Source: CAVPXC01 sp963709505
GTDB lineage: Bacteria; Chloroflexota; Anaerolineae; JAAEKA01
Assembly: GCA_963709505.1 (NCBI GenBank)
Contig: CAVPXC010000028.1
Location: 43,307-107,306 of the forward strand
Reading direction: 5' to 3'
Length of the DNA stretch: 64,000 nucleotides
Shown here: positions 55,174 to 63,343 of the stretch, piece by piece
Layout: each line of letters opens with the position of its first letter
Numbering within the stretch: position 1 is the first letter of the stretch
Notes under the pieces: model-generated
Databases searched by the model: none
Told to the model about the DNA's origin: nothing
Seen by the model: the letters and a program-made list of their open reading frames with translations, nothing else
Made by a program: the position numbers and the translations under genes

Positions 55174-55212
55174 AAAAAGGCGCACTTGAGTTCAACTCAA
55201 GTGCGCCTTTTT
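55174..55212 (+). terminator. Rho-independent terminator after thioredoxin
   Basis: AAAAAGGCGCACTTGAG and CTCAAGTGCGCCTTTTT form a perfect 17-bp stem around TTCAA and end in a T-run. Bidirectional in form. Confidence 0.85.
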
Positions 55213-55238
55213 CGGTTCACGCGTTTCTGAATCTCAAC

Positions 55239-55309
55239 GTAGGGGCAGGTCTTGCACCTGCCCGTCCTGGCGCTTGTGCACGCAGGGCAGGTGCAAGACC
55301 TGCCCCTAC
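55239..55309. repeat. GGGCAGGT hairpin repeat, inverted pair
   Basis: Two facing copies (55239-55264 and 55285-55309) of the repeat at 13290 and 40875, with a 20-nt spacer. It lies upstream of the formate-THF ligase gene; the 55074-55518 gap holds no gene. Confidence 0.75.
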
Positions 55310-55518
55310 GTTGCACGCATCGATGGGGGCAGGTGCATACCCAACCGATAACTGGACAGTTCACCGAGATTGCGTGCAAAAACATGCGCTATGTCATGTT
55401 CAAAACATTCAAGATCGTGTATAATCGGCCATAATTGTGCAATCTAATACCGTCAACTCCGGCGCTGCTGGCATGTCCGGCCTCCGGCGTAATGGACTGC
55501 AAAGAAGGAGTCCCGAAA

Positions 55519-57282
55519 ATGTCCCTGTTCGAATACAAAGAACCTGTCCCCAGTGACATCGATATCGCCCAGGCGGCTATCCTGAAGCCGATTCGAGACG
55601 TGGCGGCCCAACTCGGGCTGACCGAGGATGACCTCGATCTGTACGGCAAGTACAAGGCCAAGGTACACCTCAACGTCCTCAAGCGTTTGCAGGATCGACC
55701 CCAGGGCAAGTATATCGACGTTACCGCGATTACCCCGACCCCTCTGGGCGAAGGCAAGACGACCACCACGGTCGGCGTGAGTCAGGCCCTTGGCACGCAG
55801 CTGGGCAAAAGCGTCATCACCTGCATCCGCCAGCCATCGCAAGGTCCCACCTTCAGCATCAAGGGCGGCGCGGCCGGCGGTGGCTACAGCCAGGTCGTGC
55901 CGATGGAGGATTTTAACCTCCATCTGACCGGCGACATCCACGCCGTCACCGCGGCGACCAACCTGCTGGCCGCGGCGATCGATGCCCGGCTGCTGCATGA
56001 GCGCAATTACGGATCACGCTTCAAGGATGTCACCGGCCTCGATCCGCTCAACATTGATCCCTATACCATCACCTGGAAGCGGGTGGTCGATGCTAACGAC
56101 CGGGCTTTGCGCAGCATCGTCATTGGCCTGGGCGCCAAAGACGACGGTGTGCCGCGCGAGACGGGCTACGACATTGCGGTGGCCAGTGAAGTGATGGCAA
56201 TTCTGGCGCTGACGACCAGCCTCAAGGACATGCGCCAACGGCTGGGGCGAATCGTCATTGGCCAGAACTACAGCAAGGAACCGGTGACCGCCGAACAGCT
56301 CGGCGTCGCCGGCGCCATGGCCGTCTTGATGAAGGACGCGCTGATGCCAAATCTGATGCAGACGTTGGAGGGCACGCCGGCTTTCGTGCACGCCGGCCCC
56401 TTTGCCAACATCGCCCACGGCAACAGCAGCATCATCGCCGATCAGATCGCGCTCAAGCTGGCCGATTATGTGGTGACTGAGTCAGGCTTCGGTTCCGATA
56501 TCGGCATGGAGAAGTTCATGGACATCAAGTGCCGCTATTCCGGCCTGGCGCCCAACGTCGTGGTGCTGGTAGCGACGATTCGCGCCCTGAAGATGCACGG
56601 CGGCGGGCCGAAGGTCGTGGCAGGGCGCGATCTCGACAAGGCCTACACCGAAGAGAACCTGCCGCTGCTGGAGAAGGGTTTCGCCAACCTGGCCAAGCAC
56701 ATTGAAATCGTTCGGCTGTTCGGCGTGCCGGTAGTCGTTGCGATCAACCGCTTCAAGTACGACTTGGCCGGTGAAATCGAGCTGTTGCAGAAGTTGTCCG
56801 AGCAGACCGGCGCCTATGCCGCGGTGCCGAGCAACCACTGGGCCAAAGGTGGCGAGGGCGCGATCGAGCTGGCCGAAGCGGTGGTGAGCGCCAGCGATCA
56901 GCCCAATAATTTCCAGTTCCTCTACCCGCTTGACGTTTCCATCAAGCAGAAGATCGAGGCCATCGCCACTAAGGTCTACGGTGCAAGTGGTGTGGACTAC
57001 ACGCCCGAGGCCAGCGCGCAGATTGCGGCCTACGAGAAGGCCGGCTTTGGTAATCTACCCATCTGCATGGCCAAGACCCATTTGAGCCTGAGCCATGACC
57101 CGACACTCAAGGGCGTGCCAACCGGCTTCACCCTGCCGGTGCGCGAGGTGCGGGCAAGTGTAGGCGCGGGCTTCATCTACCCCCTGTGCGGCGAGATGCG
57201 CACCATGCCAGGCCTACCCTCCAAGCCTGTGTTCTTCAAGGTAGACATCGACGACGACGGCAAGATCGTCGGGTTGTTCTAG
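55519..57282 (+). CDS. fhs: Formate-tetrahydrofolate ligase
   Basis: 587 residues; makes 10-formyl-THF from formate, ATP and THF, for one-carbon metabolism. 'DVTAITPTPLGEGKTTTTVG' holds the P-loop; 'RQPSQGPTFSIKGGAAGGGY', 'LTGDIHAVTAATNLLAAAID' and 'MHGGGPKVVAGRDLDKAY' are family blocks. Start ATG 55519 has AAGGAG 11 nt upstream; upstream in-frame codons are not conserved. A TATAAT at 55420-55425 without a clear -35 may be the promoter. Hairpin copy 4 follows the stop. Confidence 0.93.
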   Translation: MSLFEYKEPVPSDIDIAQAAILKPIRDVAAQLGLTEDDLDLYGKYKAKVHLNVLKRLQDRPQGKYIDVTAITPTPLGEGKTTTTVGVSQALGTQLGKSVITCIRQPSQGPTFSIKGGAAGGGYSQVVPMEDFNLHLTGDIHAVTAATNLLAAAIDARLLHERNYGSRFKDVTGLDPLNIDPYTITWKRVVDANDRALRSIVIGLGAKDDGVPRETGYDIAVASEVMAILALTTSLKDMRQRLGRIVIGQNYSKEPVTAEQLGVAGAMAVLMKDALMPNLMQTLEGTPAFVHAGPFANIAHGNSSIIADQIALKLADYVVTESGFGSDIGMEKFMDIKCRYSGLAPNVVVLVATIRALKMHGGGPKVVAGRDLDKAYTEENLPLLEKGFANLAKHIEIVRLFGVPVVVAINRFKYDLAGEIELLQKLSEQTGAYAAVPSNHWAKGGEGAIELAEAVVSASDQPNNFQFLYPLDVSIKQKIEAIATKVYGASGVDYTPEASAQIAAYEKAGFGNLPICMAKTHLSLSHDPTLKGVPTGFTLPVREVRASVGAGFIYPLCGEMRTMPGLPSKPVFFKVDIDDDGKIVGLF

Positions 57283-57292
57283 CCACATTAGA

Positions 57293-57324
57293 GAACGGAC
57301 CTTTCTTCCGAGAAAGGTCCGTTC
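57293..57324. repeat. 32-nt hairpin, copy 4
   Basis: Same GGACCTTTCT / AGAAAGGTCC core as the array at 48616-48753, here with outer bases GAAC / GTTC: a 14-bp perfect stem with loop TCCG, 10 nt after the fhs stop. Confidence 0.85.
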
Positions 57325-57350
57325 TTGATTATATAACTGATCCACATTCA

Positions 57351-57478
57351 GTACCCCGCAAACCAAGTTTCTACGAAGTGTCACCCTGAGGCTCGGCGAA
57401 GGGTCCCTGCTCGGCAAGACGGAGACCCTTCGCCGAGCCTCAGGGTGACACTTCGTAAGGATTAATTTTACAAAGTAA
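57351..57478. repeat. MITE-like palindromic element, copy 3 (128 bp)
   Basis: Same length and layout as copy 1 (6540-6667), with central arms AAGTGTCACCCTGAGGCTCG and complement, and outer ends GTACCCCGCAAACCAAG and AAGGATTAATTTTACAAAGT. It lies between fhs and a convergent hydrolase gene. Confidence 0.75.
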
Positions 57479-57500
57479 TCAGCCAACCCATTGGTGTGTT

Positions 57501-58440
57501 CTATTGTCCGCCGGCGACCGCACCAAATCCCGGCACGCAGGCGCTGAGAAATTCGTCGAACTGCGCTTTGTACGTTGCCGGGTCGTCATCGATCGACTTG
57601 GCATGCTCGGATCCCCAATCGGTCAGGTGTAGCCGTTTGCAGAGCGCAGTGGGGAGTTGATCGTAGATATCCTGCGAGTGATGCGGTAGCGTGAATTCGT
57701 CGGTGGCCGAGTGGGAGAGGAACACGGGCACCTGAATATTTGCCGCGTCCGCCATGGGCGATACCTCGGAGGGGGCAAAATCGGCACGTAGACCGGAGAT
57801 CGCCAGTGCGCCGGGTACCATCAGGCCCAGGGCTGGACTGAATTGCTCAACTCCTTGCTCGGTGATGATGGTTTTAAGATCCCGATAGGACGAGTTCAGC
57901 CGCCGCAAAGGCGATGTCGGGGCGCAACACAGCTGTTTCCAGGGCCGTGGCTGCGCCGTAGGATTCACCCAGCAGGCCGATGTGATCGGGGGGCAGGCTC
58001 ACCTGTTGGGAGAACCAGTCGATAGCTTTTGAGGTATCGAGTTTCTCGTAATAGCCGTATGTGCCGTAGTCGCCCGTGCTCAGGCCGTGGTAGCGGGCAT
58101 CGAACATCAGCAGGTCACAGCCGCGCTCCCAAAACAGCGGCGCGTATTTGGACATGAGATAGCGGTTGGTTGTGACGCCGTGCAGCAGCACCATGCCGCA
58201 AGTGGGGTCTCCGGGATGGTCGAACAGCCAACCGGCCAAAGTCACGCCATCGCCGGCGAAACTGATCTCCTTGGGCTGCGGCAGGCCGAAGTCAGCCGGA
58301 TCGCCGGTTTCGGCCTCTTGCTGCGCCAGCGTTTTGACATCGAACTTGACAACCAGGTTCGAGAAATACCAGCTGCCGCCAAGATAGATGACGGCCAGCA
58401 CGGCGAGTAGCACGGCGATAGCGACGAGAACTTTTTTCAT
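57501..58440 (-). CDS. Alpha/beta hydrolase with N-terminal membrane anchor, frameshifted near 57894
   Basis: Two frames join to about 313 residues. An N-terminal helix ('VLVAIAVLLAVLAVIYLG') anchors or exports it; the hydrolase shows 'MVLLHGVTTNRYLMSKYAPL', nucleophile 'HIGLLGESYGAATALETAV', Asp in 'VFLSHSATDEFTLP' and His in 'GSEHAKSIDDD'. The break is GAACTCG (minus strand of 57892-57897); removing one A gives 'ADSSYRDLKTIITEQG'. Substrate unknown, related to BAAT/YqkD-like hydrolases. Confidence 0.78.
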
Positions 58441-58519
58441 GGGGCAAGCCTTCCAATCAGACGCTACGAGAGAACATGATTGGAGGAGTGTAACCGAGCG
58501 GCAGAGAATGTCAAGTCAG

Positions 58520-58870
58520 TCATCGCTTGGCTTGCCATGGCCAACGTCCTTCGATTTCGACCACGATGGACCAGCTCAAGAAGGTTCGCACCAGCACCAA
58601 AAGTCCCAGCACGGCCACATTTTCAAACGACGGCTCAAGCGCAACCGTGCGAACAATGTCCGCGGCGACAAGAATCTCCAAGCCGAGTAACAGCACGCGT
58701 CCCAACCGTCCACGATAGGATTTGTAAAGGGTGCTTCTCTGGTCAGGTCGGATCGCGTTCGAGACAAATAGAAAAGTGGCGTACCCCACGCCGACTGCGA
58801 TAACCGCAACGCCGTATACTTCAATTACAACACCGATGAACTCAATAAAGTCGTGAATTTGCTCGAGCAT
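58520..58870 (-). CDS. DUF1622 membrane protein
   Basis: 116 residues with three hydrophobic segments and the family's conserved parts: 'FIEFIGVVIEVYGVAVIAVG', 'GRVLLLGLEILVAADIVRTV' and 'RTFLSWSIVVEIEGRWPWQ'. Matches DUF1622 over the whole length. Function unknown; found widely near stress or envelope genes. Confidence 0.88.
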   Translation of the reverse strand: MLEQIHDFIEFIGVVIEVYGVAVIAVGVGYATFLFVSNAIRPDQRSTLYKSYRGRLGRVLLLGLEILVAADIVRTVALEPSFENVAVLGLLVLVRTFLSWSIVVEIEGRWPWQAKR

Positions 58871-58907
58871 ACTTGAAAGATCCCGCTCTTGGTATGAGCA
58901 ATTGACA

Positions 58908-58944
58908 ACAAGACCCTGAGGTTCTTAAGCCCTCAGGGTCTTGT
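58908..58944 (-). terminator. Hairpin after the acyl-CoA dehydrogenase gene
   Basis: ACAAGACCCTGAGG and CCTCAGGGTCTTGT form a 14-bp perfect stem with a 9-nt loop, 36 nt beyond the dehydrogenase stop on the minus strand. Confidence 0.65.
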
Positions 58945-58979
58945 CCTTATCCTTGTTACTTGTCTACTTGCCCACCAGT

Positions 58980-60122
58980 CTACTTGTACATCTCCCGCCC
59001 AATAATGTAGCGCATAATCTGCGACGTGCCCTCGTAGATCTGGTAGATCTTGGCGTCGCGCATCAGCTTTTCGACCGGGTACTCGGCGCTGTAGCCATAG
59101 CCGCCGAAGACCTGGACCGCGTCGGTGGTGGTTTTCATCACCATGTCCGAGGCATATGCCTTGGCATAGGCGGCTTCGTCGACGTTCGGTAAATTGTGGT
59201 CGACCAGCCAGGCCGACTTCTGCACCAGCAGCCGGGCGGCTTCGATCCCGATCGCCATTTCGGACAGCATGAACAGCACGGCTTGGTGGTGATGGATCGG
59301 CCGGCCGAAGGTATGGCGTTCGCCTGCATAGCGCTTGGCTTCCTCGAACGCGCGGCGGGCCACGCCGACGGCCGCAGACGATACCGTGGGCCGGCTGCGG
59401 TCGAAGACCTTCATGGCGATCATGAAGCCCTGGCCTTCCTCGCCCACTCGGTTCTCGGCCGGCACTTCCACGTCCTCCATGAACACTTCGCCGGTCCAAG
59501 CTGCATGCTGGCCCATCTTGTGGATCGGTTGGCCGGTGGTGACGCCAGGAAAGTCGCGTTCGACGATGAAGACCGTCATGCCGCGATGTTTGGCCGCAAG
59601 GTCGGTCTTGGCGAAGATCACAAAGAAATCGGCGATGGGCGCGTTGGTGATCCAGGTCTTGCTGCCGTTGAGGATATAGGCGCCGTTTTTGCGCACCGCC
59701 GTCGTCTTGATGCCGGCCACATCGGAGCCGGCGCCGGGCTCGGTGACGCCGTAGGCCGCCATCTTGCGTTTATCCACGACCCACTCGCCCAGATATTTTT
59801 GCTTGAGAGCTTCGCTGGCGCCCAAAATGACCGGCCAGCAGGCCAGGCTGTTGAGCATCATCGCAGTCTGGATGCCGGAGCAGCCCCAGGCCAACTCCTC
59901 GTTGACGATGCATTCCTCGAGCACGCTGGTTCCTGGGCCGCCGTATTCCTCGGGGATGTTCAAATTCATGAGTCCCAGGTCCATCGCCTTCTGGAGCACA
60001 GGCCAGGGATACTCGCCGCTCGTGTCGTAGTGTTCGGCGACAGGAACGATTTCCTTCTCCGCGAACTGGTGGGCCAGGTCGCGCAGCATGCGCTGTTCGT
60101 CGTTGAACTGAAAGCTTAACAT
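58980..60122 (-). CDS. Acyl-CoA dehydrogenase
   Basis: 380 residues from ATG 60122 (GAGGAGG 8 nt upstream), FAD-dependent alpha,beta-dehydrogenation of an acyl-CoA. FAD and substrate motifs: 'AAYGVTEPGAGSDVAGIKT', 'KTWITNAPIADFFVIFAKTD' and the C-terminal 'VFGGYGYSAEYPVEKLMRDA' with catalytic Glu in 'IYQIYEGTSQIMRYIIGR'. Sequence fits short/medium-chain enzymes. No electron-transfer flavoprotein gene is nearby. Confidence 0.91.
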   Translation of the reverse strand: MLSFQFNDEQRMLRDLAHQFAEKEIVPVAEHYDTSGEYPWPVLQKAMDLGLMNLNIPEEYGGPGTSVLEECIVNEELAWGCSGIQTAMMLNSLACWPVILGASEALKQKYLGEWVVDKRKMAAYGVTEPGAGSDVAGIKTTAVRKNGAYILNGSKTWITNAPIADFFVIFAKTDLAAKHRGMTVFIVERDFPGVTTGQPIHKMGQHAAWTGEVFMEDVEVPAENRVGEEGQGFMIAMKVFDRSRPTVSSAAVGVARRAFEEAKRYAGERHTFGRPIHHHQAVLFMLSEMAIGIEAARLLVQKSAWLVDHNLPNVDEAAYAKAYASDMVMKTTTDAVQVFGGYGYSAEYPVEKLMRDAKIYQIYEGTSQIMRYIIGREMYK

Positions 60123-60212
60123 GGCTGATGCCTCCTCTATCGGCTGCCGGTTGATGCGGCTATGACGCGGTGTGTCAGATTGTTCAATTGTAGCATGAAG
60201 AGGGGCAGGTTG

Positions 60213-60325
60213 CAAGTGGCAGGTGGCAGAATGTCGGGTGTTAAGATGTCAGGTGCCGGAGTGCACGGGAGTCTCCGAACCTCGCGCCTGACATTCTGCT
60301 ACCTGACACTCAAACACCTGACACT
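60213..60325. repeat. GCAGGTTGCA-type and TGTCAGG-type inverted repeat, copy 4
   Basis: GGCAGGTTGCAAGTGGCAGG followed by GTGTTAAGATGTCAGGTG, then near-complementary TGACATTCTGCTACCTGACA. It is a mosaic of the same short words, between the dehydrogenase promoter side and the aminotransferase end. Confidence 0.5.
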
Positions 60326-60332
60326 GACTGAG

Positions 60333-61170
60333 TCACTCCCAACCGTGTGTCTGTTCGTAGACCCGAAACGCCTCTATCAACTGCCGCGTAAGCGGGCCTG
60401 GGCTGGCGGGGAGGGAAACATCGTCGATCTGGCGAATGGGGATGATGCGGCGGTTGGAGCTGGTGATGAAGGCCTCGTCCCAGGCTGCTTGCTTCGAACA
60501 CAGGTAGCGCTGTGGTGCGAACGGGAATCTCCAACTGGTTGGCTAGTTCAAGGACGATGCCTTCAGTCACGCCTTCCAGCGCTGTGCCAGGCAAGGGCCG
60601 CAATAGCTCGCCGGCGCAGGCGGCCAGGAAGTTGCTCGTACTGCCTTCGGTAATGTGGCCAAAACGGTCCACGATCAGACCCTCGTGCGCGCCCAGGCGC
60701 TGAGCCTTGAAACGGGCCATGGCCTGCGCCAGGCAACTGGTGGACTTGGCCAAGGGACGGAAGCGCTCACCTTCGCTAGTGACCACGTGCACACCCTGCT
60801 CGAGATACTCGGCAGGCAGACGGGGCTGCGGCTTCATGTATAGGCCGCACACCGGCGGATGCACGCCGTCCGCGCCGTAGGCGACGATGCGCAACAGCCC
60901 AAAGCCCGAGGACGTGGCCACCAACTTGCGCGCCCATTGGCCGATGTCGTCCAATGACGCCGGTAGATCGAGCCCGATAATCTCGGCCGACTGGCCGAGC
61001 CGGCGCAGGTGCCAGACCAGGTGAAAGAAACGGGCGTTTTCAACCTTGATCGTCTCGTAGATGCCGAAGGCGTCAACCAACGACTGATGGTGTGCCGGAA
61101 AGCCGGCCTGCTCGTCGGGTAGAAGCTCGCCGTTGACAATGGCAAAGGCTGTGGGGTTGGCTTGGTTCAT
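60333..61170 (-). CDS. Class IV aminotransferase (PabC/IlvE/Dat family), frameshifted near 60489
   Basis: Joined frames give about 279 residues. Starts 'MNQANPTAFAIVNGELLPDE'; 'LVDAFGIYETIKVENARFFH' and the PLP Lys in 'FRPLAKSTSCLAQAMARFKA' then 'EGLIVDRFGHITEGSTSNFL' fix the family. Near 60485-60492 (GCAAGCAG on the minus strand) the frame shifts; the other frame gives 'WDEAFITSSNRRIIPIRQID' and ends 'FRVYEQTHGWE'. Removing one A reconnects them. Could be aminodeoxychorismate lyase, a branched-chain or a D-amino acid transaminase. Confidence 0.8.
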
Positions 61171-61179
61171 GACTTGGAA

Positions 61180-61896
61180 TCAGCCGGCGCTTAACTTGCT
61201 GCCAGTCAGGCTGGCCAGAAAGGTGCGCTCCTGGCCGGTCTCGAACAGGATCGTGATCTGCGCGTCGTCGACAGTCTCACTCACAGCCACCACTGTACCC
61301 TCGCCAAAGCGCTCGTGATGGACTGACTGGCCGGGTTGGAGCCGGATCGGTTTCGCTGCGGATCGGACAGACGATGTGGATGAATGGCGTGTGGCGGCCA
61401 CGACTGCGGTCTCGCGGTCTCGCCATAGCTCGGCGTAAAGGGCCAAATTGTCGGAGCTCCTGACGCGGCGGCTCGTTTCGTCCAATCGAGACCGCGCTCC
61501 TGCCAGCCGCGGCATGATCGTCGCTTTTTCTCGATCGGGCCGTCCACTCTGCGCCAGTGCTCGCGACAAGCGGCTGAGGGTGGCGCGCAGCTTCTGCAGC
61601 TGCTCCGATGGCTGCGGGTGGTCGGTCTCGAGCAGAAAGAGCTCGACGCCGTTCTGCCGGCACAGCTCAGCGCGGGTTTGGTCGCGTTGCTCCTCCTCCT
61701 CCAGCTCCCAATCACTTTGCTTGGGCTGGCCCTTGGCGGTGAGGCCCACGAAACGTATGGCCAAGCCCACCTCAGGGTAGAGGAGATCTAGCTTTAGCCG
61801 CCGGTTGGTGGCCGGGTTGACCAGCCAGTCCGGGCTGACATCCGGCTGGACTTTGAAGTTATCCATGACCCGGGCCAGTATCTCGCGCCAAGCCAT
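61180..61896 (-). CDS. Conserved hypothetical protein with PcrA-like C-terminal Tudor-type domain
   Basis: 238 residues from ATG 61896. The first half ('LKLDLLYPEVGLAIRFVGLT', 'ELCRQNGVELFLLETDHPQP') resembles a restriction-endonuclease-like beta-alpha-beta core with Asp and Glu but no clear xK. A basic helical middle follows. The last 45 residues ('GQSVHHERFGEGTVVAVSET', 'DDAQITILFETGQERTF') look like the Tudor-type tail of PcrA/UvrD helicases that contacts RNA polymerase. No helicase domain is present. Function unknown; a transcription- or repair-linked role is a guess. Confidence 0.6.
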   Translation of the reverse strand: MAWREILARVMDNFKVQPDVSPDWLVNPATNRRLKLDLLYPEVGLAIRFVGLTAKGQPKQSDWELEEEEQRDQTRAELCRQNGVELFLLETDHPQPSEQLQKLRATLSRLSRALAQSGRPDREKATIMPRLAGARSRLDETSRRVRSSDNLALYAELWRDRETAVVAATRHSSTSSVRSAAKPIRLQPGQSVHHERFGEGTVVAVSETVDDAQITILFETGQERTFLASLTGSKLSAG

Positions 61897-62022
61897 GATG
61901 GTGAGTGCGCTGCTCAAATGGAACACCTCCGAGGTTGGGGGAGAGGGGGAGCCCAGACACGAAGGAGGCTGAACCTGGTTCTGCCGGTTGCGGCCTACAA
62001 TCGTCCTGTACGGAGGAGTCTC

Positions 62023-62331
62023 CTAGAAGATACCCAACTCTTCTTTGGCATCTTCGCTCATCATCTCTGGCGACCAAAAGGGCTGCCAGACGATGTTGAC
62101 GCTGATCGCCTCGGCCTCCGGGAAATAGCGCTTGATGGTGTTTTTCACGTCGTAGATGATCTGCGGACCAGCCGGGCAGCCGGGGCTCGTCAGAGTCATA
62201 TCGACGTTGATTTGGTTGTCTTCAGCCTCGACGGCATATATCAGTCCCAAATCGACGATATTCAAGCCAATCTCGGGATCGATTACGTTCTGCCGAATTC
62301 GCTCACGCACGTCATGATCTGTAATTGCCAT
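62023..62331 (-). CDS. Metal-sulfur cluster assembly factor, DUF59 (SufT-like)
   Basis: 102 residues from ATG 62331: 'MAITDHDVRERIRQNVIDPE', 'IGLNIVDLGLIYAVEAEDNQ', 'DMTLTSPGCPAGPQIIYDVK' with the reactive Cys, and 'VNIVWQPFWSPEMMSEDAKE'. Matches the MIP18/SufT family used in Fe-S protein maturation. It follows the SufS-SufU-Rieske genes on the same strand, with a repeat in the gap. Confidence 0.88.
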   Translation of the reverse strand: MAITDHDVRERIRQNVIDPEIGLNIVDLGLIYAVEAEDNQINVDMTLTSPGCPAGPQIIYDVKNTIKRYFPEAEAISVNIVWQPFWSPEMMSEDAKEELGIF

Positions 62332-62369
62332 AGTTTTTGTCTCCATGTATCTCTTACTAACCTGAAAAG

Positions 62370-62430
62370 ATCTGAACAAGTTCAGGAGTCCCCGACTTGT
62401 CGAGGCGTTTTCATCCACGGTTGCCGAAGG
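62370..62430. repeat. Three-palindrome dispersed repeat, copy C (partial)
   Basis: CTGAACAAGTTCAGGAGTCC, then CGACTTGTCGAGG and GGTTGCCGAAGGG. It keeps two palindromes and the end word of copies 14870 and 46031. Confidence 0.65.
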
Positions 62431-62520
62431 GACCCCGCACATGGGCGTCTGTCTTGTCGCCTGTCAGCTGTGCCCTCCAACGTGACACATGACACTTGAC
62501 ACCGACCACCGGGCACCCAC

Positions 62521-62841
62521 CTACCAATCGACCTCCACCCACAGCGCTCCGTCCCTCACCACCACCGGGAATGCCTCGATTGCCTCGATAGCGGGCATGA
62601 CCAGCGGCTTGCCGGTGCGCATATCGAAGTGGGCGCCGTGGCGCGGACAGACGATTTCGTAGGTCGCCACCACTTCACCTTCGGCCAATGGGCCGCCGTC
62701 GTGGCTACAGATGTCTTCGACGGCGTAATACTGCTCGCCGTCAACGTTGAACACGACGATTTCCGTGCCGTCAACCTCCACAACCTTCATGCCGCGGGCC
62801 GGTATCTCGCCGACATCCGCCGCTTTTACCAAGCGTGTCAT
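62521..62841 (-). CDS. Rieske [2Fe-2S] ferredoxin-like protein
   Basis: 106 residues from ATG 62841. The Rieske cluster motifs are 'DICSHDGGPLAEG' (CxH) and 'IVCPRHGAHFDMRTG' (CxxH); the rest is a typical small beta-sandwich. Similar small Rieske proteins accompany suf genes or serve as ferredoxin components of oxygenases. Position within the SUF cluster, 53 nt after sufU, supports the first. Confidence 0.87.
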   Translation of the reverse strand: MTRLVKAADVGEIPARGMKVVEVDGTEIVVFNVDGEQYYAVEDICSHDGGPLAEGEVVATYEIVCPRHGAHFDMRTGKPLVMPAIEAIEAFPVVVRDGALWVEVDW

Positions 62842-62893
62842 CTTTTCTGCCAATCCTTTCAACTGAGTCCTTGCGCCAAGCGCAGAGACTCGC

Positions 62894-63280
62894 TCAGTCC
62901 TCTGTCGCCCCGTCCTCGACGCCCCAGACACCCGCCTTGAGCGCCTTGAGCGGCAACAGCGCGCACTTGAGCCGCACCGGGCCGATCTCGATGCCGAGCA
63001 ACTCGAGGATGTCGTCCTTGGTCCAGCCGCGCAGTTCCTCCAAGCTCTTGCCGATGATCTCTTCGGTCATCATCGAAGCCGACGCCTGGCTGATAGCGCA
63101 ACCGCGACCATCAAACGCCGCTTCCACAACCTTACCATCCTCGATCTTTAGTTCGATCGTGATCTCGTCGCCGCAGAACGGGTTGTGGTCGTGGTAAGAG
63201 ATATCTGGGGCCTCCAAATGGCCCTTATTGCGCGGATACCGATAGTGGTCGAGTATAGCCTCGCGATAGAGTGCGTCCAT
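62894..63280 (-). CDS. sufU: SufU Fe-S cluster assembly / sulfur transfer protein
   Basis: 128 residues: 'LYREAILDHYRYPRNKGHLE', 'HNPFCGDEITIELKIEDGKV', 'FDGRGCAISQASASMMTEEI' and 'VRLKCALLPLKALKAG', with the three conserved Cys and the Asp of NifU/SufU proteins. It accepts sulfur from SufS. It starts 64 nt after the sufS stop, the usual order. Confidence 0.9.
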   Translation of the reverse strand: MDALYREAILDHYRYPRNKGHLEAPDISYHDHNPFCGDEITIELKIEDGKVVEAAFDGRGCAISQASASMMTEEIIGKSLEELRGWTKDDILELLGIEIGPVRLKCALLPLKALKAGVWGVEDGATED

Positions 63281-63343
63281 AAAGAGTCCTTCATCGACCT
63301 CCGACCTCTGTCCTCTGACCTCCGACCGCCGTTCGTCGTCGTC

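Noticed and set aside
57374..57457. Central palindrome as an ordinary terminator of fhs
   Set aside because: The same sequence with conserved flanks occurs at two other places, so it is a repeat element, and fhs already has a hairpin at 57293.
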